Shown in pieces: positions 51,801 through 57,800 of a DNA stretch of 64,000 bases. The notes beneath the pieces were generated by a model, which saw nothing but the letters and a program-made list of their open reading frames with translations, ran no database searches and was not told the origin of the DNA. A program made the position numbers and the translations under genes. Positions within the stretch are counted from its first letter, which is position 1. Each line of letters begins with the position of its first letter. Source of the stretch: Cordylochernes scorpioides (Eukaryota > Arthropoda > Arachnida > Pseudoscorpiones > Chernetidae); assembly GCA_030710605.1 (NCBI GenBank), contig CP092870.1:20498684-20562683 (forward strand), in the 5' to 3' direction.

Positions 51801-54800
51801 GGTAAAACTATAATTCCCATATTGAGAATGTAGCCAAGGAACGCTAGAAATTCATTCAGTGATGTCGATCCAATCACTGAAAAAAAAAATATTTTTTGTA
51901 GAGATTTTAATGGTATTTTTTCATTTGCATATCTATTAGTTTCCTGGTAAATCATTTCAATGAATTGGCTGGTAAAAAATAGCTTGAAATATTGAATTGG
52001 TGACCATGATGGCCTACCTGGGTTAAGGGGTGGTGAATCTGCTGATCATCTTAAGAAATGTCTGTCTTTTCAAGTTGTTCCGTTGACTCTTTAAATTCAT
52101 AAATTTCAGTAGCTTGAGAAATTATATCAATAACAGAATCGGAAAGAACACTTTCAGTTGATGAAGAATCAGCCAAAGAAGGAGATTCTAAGCAAATGGA
52201 TGAAGTTAAAGTCTTGTTGGAAAAAAAAAAAGAGATAAAATGCAAGCAAAAACGTAACAAAATGAGATGGGAGGGAATGGAAGATGATTCAGCAAGATTC
52301 TCATGTGATTTCCAGGAAACACAACACCGGTGCCAGCCTCCCTCCTCCCTGGATGTGGCTTGCTGGCAGTATAGCAAAACCCTATCACAAAGTCACTGAC
52401 AGTGGCTTGCAAGGGGTTAAATTTGTTATTATTAAAATTATAAAATATAGATATACATATCAACCTCCCCCACCTCTAATTTTAAAAGAATGTAGTAAAC
52501 ATCAATGTACACCATGTATTTGCTGAATCCATAACTTAAAGTAGAAAACCTCTGGTAGAGATTGACCAAGATTCTAAGTGAAGTTTCAACACCCACTGAA
52601 GAAAATATATCAACCCCATGTGGCTAGAATTATTAAAATGTTCAATTTCAAATCTAGAAGAATCAAAAGGACTTGAGTGATTTAGTTTTCAAACTTACCA
52701 GAACAAGAATCTTCACAGGATGCAAGGCTTGCTGATACTTCTGCACAACCAAACTGTAATTAGCACATCCCATCAAATAAATTGTAACCATCTACAGTGG
52801 AACCTTGCTATAACCGCCTCTTTATAATATCAATTTGGTTATAACATCATAATTTCTAGGTCCTAAGTTTTAGGTCTTTTTTTTTTGCTTATCCCTAGTA
52901 CACGTGGTAGAGGTCATGATAATCATGGTGGGTAGAAGTTGGCAACTGTTTTTAATCTAAGTGCACCACATGTCTACACATGTGAAAAGCAGTTCGACTT
53001 TGCACTTACAAATGTGTCAGAGCCCCGTTTGGTTACTTGCACTCGCTGTTTGCAAGTTTTAAGTCTTGAATGTTTTAACACCGCAGTATAACAACAAAAT
53101 CTTGGTTCCAAATGATATTGTTATAGCGAAGTTCAATTATATTTGGAGAATAAAGACTTCTCAACATATATAAAAATCTGTATTTTTAGATGCATGCATC
53201 AACCATGTTGGTCTGGGTAACTGCATACATCCAGGAAGTGGATATAACAGCCCTCCCCCCAAGAGAGAAGTTATAGGGGAGAATATACAGATATATGCAA
53301 TAGTAAAGATACAAATACCAATGTGTGAAGAAGATTTATTCAAGATTATAACACAAGGTAATAAGACCAAATCCAGAAAAATAGTCTGTGGCGTTTTGGT
53401 AACAGAGTTGTTACCAAAACACCACCCACTATTATTTTGGATTTGGTTTTATTACCTTGTGTTATATCCTTAATCCAAATCTATAATCCAAATTGTGCTT
53501 TATCATTTATTAAAGATGCTTTCCATGAGAAGTTATGACATTTACCTAACAGGCAACATGCAGTATGAATGACAAGACACAATTCAGATATCAAATATGA
53601 ATCCCAAGGTAACACAAGATGTTTTGATAGCAACATTGCTACCATTTTTACACTAGAGTACTTGATAGGAAAGATTTTAGAGCACATGCTTTAAACCTTA
53701 CAACAGTACTATTGGTAAATATCATCAGTATTGCTGTAATATTACTTCACAGTTCTATTAATACAGTAGAACTTGGATAATTCGAACTTCTTTAATTAGA
53801 AAACCTCTTTAATTCGAATATTTATCTTGGTCCCTAGAATTTCCTATATAAATAATTTAACATCTTTAATTCGAATTTTTGGATAATTCGAATTTTTTTA
53901 TGGTCCCTTGGGGTTCGAATTATCCAAGTTCAACTGTATTATGATTGTGCACTTCATTTATCAGGGGGTCGGTGGCAAGATGGTCTAAACCCTTGGTTTT
54001 CGATTCCCACATTGGGCACTTTTTTACTGTTTAAAAAAAAAAAAAAAGCTCCAATGGCCCCCAATTCTTGCAAAAGTCCAACCCCACCAGCGAGTGTAAG
54101 TACCAAACAGGGCTCTGGCACATTTGTAAGTGCAAAGTCTAACTGCTTTTCAGGTGTGTAGACATGTGGTGCACTTACAGTAAAAGTAGTCGCCTTCTTC
54201 TACCCACCATGATTATCATGGCCTGTACCACGTGTACTAGGGATAAGCAAAAATAAACACTTCATTTATACTTTTATTTGTAATTCAATAAGAATGTAAC
54301 ATTAATTTTAAGGCCATGCTGTCAAACTGTTGCAGAGAAAATCCATAGTGGCACCAAGAACATGATAGGAAAGATGGTAATAGATATTGAATTCCAGAGC
54401 ACCAATAAGATGACAGTTGTTTTTAATCTCTCTTCAATGCCAACAGATTGGATTTGTATAGACATCTGCTCAAGATATCAGTGAAAACAGAAAATTTTAC
54501 ATCTCTGTGTAACATTGATGGAAGACTTGGAAAATGCCAGCCATGGTGGGAAATTGGACCAACAATAGCAATCTTACAACACTCAAGGAAAAATAAATTT
54601 AACAAAGAAGGGGACACTCACCTCCGGCTGCTCCTTGAAGACCTTATAGAGGGGAATGATGTCATAAAGCCAGTTGACATCCACTTCCTGCACAAACTAA
54701 ACTTTGAGATGGGGCTGGTTATTTAAACTCCTAGAGAGTCCCTGAGGTCACCAATCCATGACAAAAGACTTCTGTCAGCATGGAAGAAATCCCAAAACCA

Positions 54801-57800
54801 CACTAATACAGCCTAATGCCATGAACAATGTGTTCTTGAATCCTTGCCTGTTGGAGAGCACAAACAATTTTGACTATTAACCATGTTAGAAATTCAATCA
54901 TGCAATGCACTTCTTACTTAACTGGTGTCTTAATGGCTACAATATTTCAATACAAAATTGTACATAATTTGTGTGGTTCTTTATTCCATATAATTTATGC
55001 AAAGCAAATACAGTAAGACCTCCCTAGAGCAAACCCCAATGGGACTGAACTATATACATTGTTTGCTAAAGCCATGCTTCACTAAAATTGGAAATAATTC
55101 CCTTATAAAGGAAGGTTCACTATATCCCCAGTTCATTTTAGCAAGGTTTTACTATAGTGACATCTTGATTTTTTTTAGAGAAGCCATTAAATTTTATTGC
55201 AATGTTCAGAGAGATTGCTAAAAATTCAGGAGATGTCCATAGAAGCTATATTGAATTAATTATATGTGGTATACCTACAGTAAAAAAGTCGCTAACTACC
55301 TACCATGATTATCATGGCCTGTATCATGTGTACTTGGGATAAATAAAAATATTAATAATTTTAAAAATATAAAAAAACTTATAGCAAAACTCATGGAATT
55401 TGGGTATTCTTTAAAACAAGGGGATGAGAAACAACAACTTATAGCAAAAGAATGAAGTGCAACAGAGAGTTTTTAAGTAAATGCAGCTTAGTTTATAGAT
55501 AGAGCCATGCAACCAAAGTGAAAAGCATTTGCAGATTAGGCGACACCAAGATAAAAAAGAGGAAATAAATTAGATCAAGTAAAATGGCAGTTTTAATACT
55601 TACTGAAAATGATAAATTTATCAATCAAGAGTAGATGCTATAAGATGCAGACCTATGTTGGCCAGAGTGTAGGTTTATTCTAGTGTTCTGTCCTGGATTC
55701 AACTTGATCATTTTTCCAGAACTGTTATCTCTTTGTTCCAAAAGTGTTTGGTAAAATATCCATAGCTTTCTCTCTGTTTCTCACTATTTTTATGTTGAAG
55801 TAAAACTTTAGGTTTTAGCTTCAATTTTAGATATCTATGTCAAATTTGAAGATATCATTTTTTAATAATGGCTGGTGTTGGTTGCTGAATAAAATGAAAG
55901 AACAGATAGCTACAGCATTGCTTCTACACACATGGGATATGTTGACTGTAGGAGCAACCAACCTTCATCCATCACAGAGCACAATCTAGGGAGAACTGAG
56001 TAATAACATCCAGAGCATAAAGTTCAACATCATCTATATTATCCCTGCGCTCGAGGAGCATGAACTCATGGAATTCGTGTAATCTTTACACAAGGGGATA
56101 AGAAACAACAACAACAACAACATATTATCCCTGCAGGTTTTGAAAAAAAACCCTTGAAGATCCAAAATTGATGAAATTGGATTAATCCAATATTGCCAAT
56201 CATATTTTGGTGGATAGCTGAAAGCTGGGGTTAAAGAGGTTTGTGTCCCACGACCTAATGTTTTTCTTTGCCAAAAATTGTCAATACCTCCTATGAGAAG
56301 CCATCTAAAATAAGAAAACTCCAGGAGATGGGTTCTCATCAAGGTTATGTCTGATCAACCCTTTTTGCAACAGGCTTTTCATGAAAGGATTTACAGTACT
56401 ACCATGTTGGAAAGGTTTTTATTCGCTCCATTTGACATGTTTTAGTTCATGAAATGAACACATGCTCCTCCACCAGAGCTTGTTTATAAGATGAATTAGT
56501 TCAGTAGAAATGGTGATAGAGATAGGAGCAGCTTAGAGGAGTTTGATGTTATAGTGGGTGACATTACATATTGCAATCACATGGGAAGATTTTTAGAATA
56601 AACCAGTGAAACTAGAATTTCATGAGACACCGAATGGAGGGGATAAGAATGGTAGAAAGTGATTTCTCTGTGTATCACAGCTAAATAGTATTTTGGGATA
56701 ACCTGAAATTGGTTGTTGTCAATAAGGGTCCAAACATTTCTGTGCCTTCTTTTTTAAATAAACATTTTAAATAATCTGCTAGGACCAATCCAAGTATGAC
56801 ATATCTTCTTATTTCTAATGGTGGATTCTATTGGTGTGGAGAATTGTGGATGGTAGTTTTATAACAGGGCTGTTAGAAAATTTTTACCTATATGGAGACT
56901 TACAATATCTCAGATGTAAAGTAAAAAAATGGAAAGCAAAAAGAAATCTTGCAGACACACTTGAAGACCCTATCACCAATTTCAAACTTCAGGCTTCATC
57001 TAGTTTTCAAACAACTGAAGAGTTAACTCTGTGGTGCATTTCGTTACATTTGAAACACAAGAGAAATTGGATGGTTTAAGAATTTAAAAAAAAAATCAAT
57101 AAAAAGGCTAAAAAAATCAGTTAAAAGGTTCCTGAATATTGTCCCTTCATTCTACCCTACCTGGGAGTCAGTGGGTTGATCCAACAGGCTGGCCCCAGTG
57201 TCCTGCTACCACATCAATGGCTGGAGTCTTCTTTCTTTCATACCCTTGGAATACTCTAGCCTATAAGTGGATGGTTGGATGGATAGAGAAATATGGATCA
57301 AATGAAAAAAAGAATAAGATTATGAAGTGAATATAAACCTGGCCATCATATATACATGTAGACACAATGAAGACAAAGCAGCACTAGCAGGAAAATATAA
57401 TTTGGCTTTTGTTCCAACCAAAAATGCATCTATTATTAGCTATAGAGAGCAGGAAATTTGTCCAGATAGCAAAAAATTAGGCATTATTTTGTTGCAGCCC
57501 ATAACAAGCTTTATGTCAAAAGAAATTCTGAGGATGTAGTTTTAAAACAAAATGAAGAGGAAGCTTTTATAATATCTCAAATATATTGTTCTTTATTTGT
57601 AAATATACATATATACAGGTAGCCAGAATCTCTAGTAGCAGGCAGGAAAAAGAGCAAACAAGAAACAGTTCATGGAAAAAAAAAGTCTGAAGAAGCCTCT
57701 AGCGAGGAAGAGGCTCTGGGTTCCTTACTTTGAGAGCGAGGGTTTGAGAGCCCGAAGTTCCACCTGTAGTTTGGCCTGAAGAGGAGGAATGAGCGGAAGA

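Noticed and set aside
52051-52377. Minus-strand ORF with a Ser/Glu-rich segment preceded by a pyrimidine tract, possible extra KMT2 exon
   Set aside because: It has an in-frame stop before any donor, and the neighbouring KMT2 exons already join in phase 0 without it.
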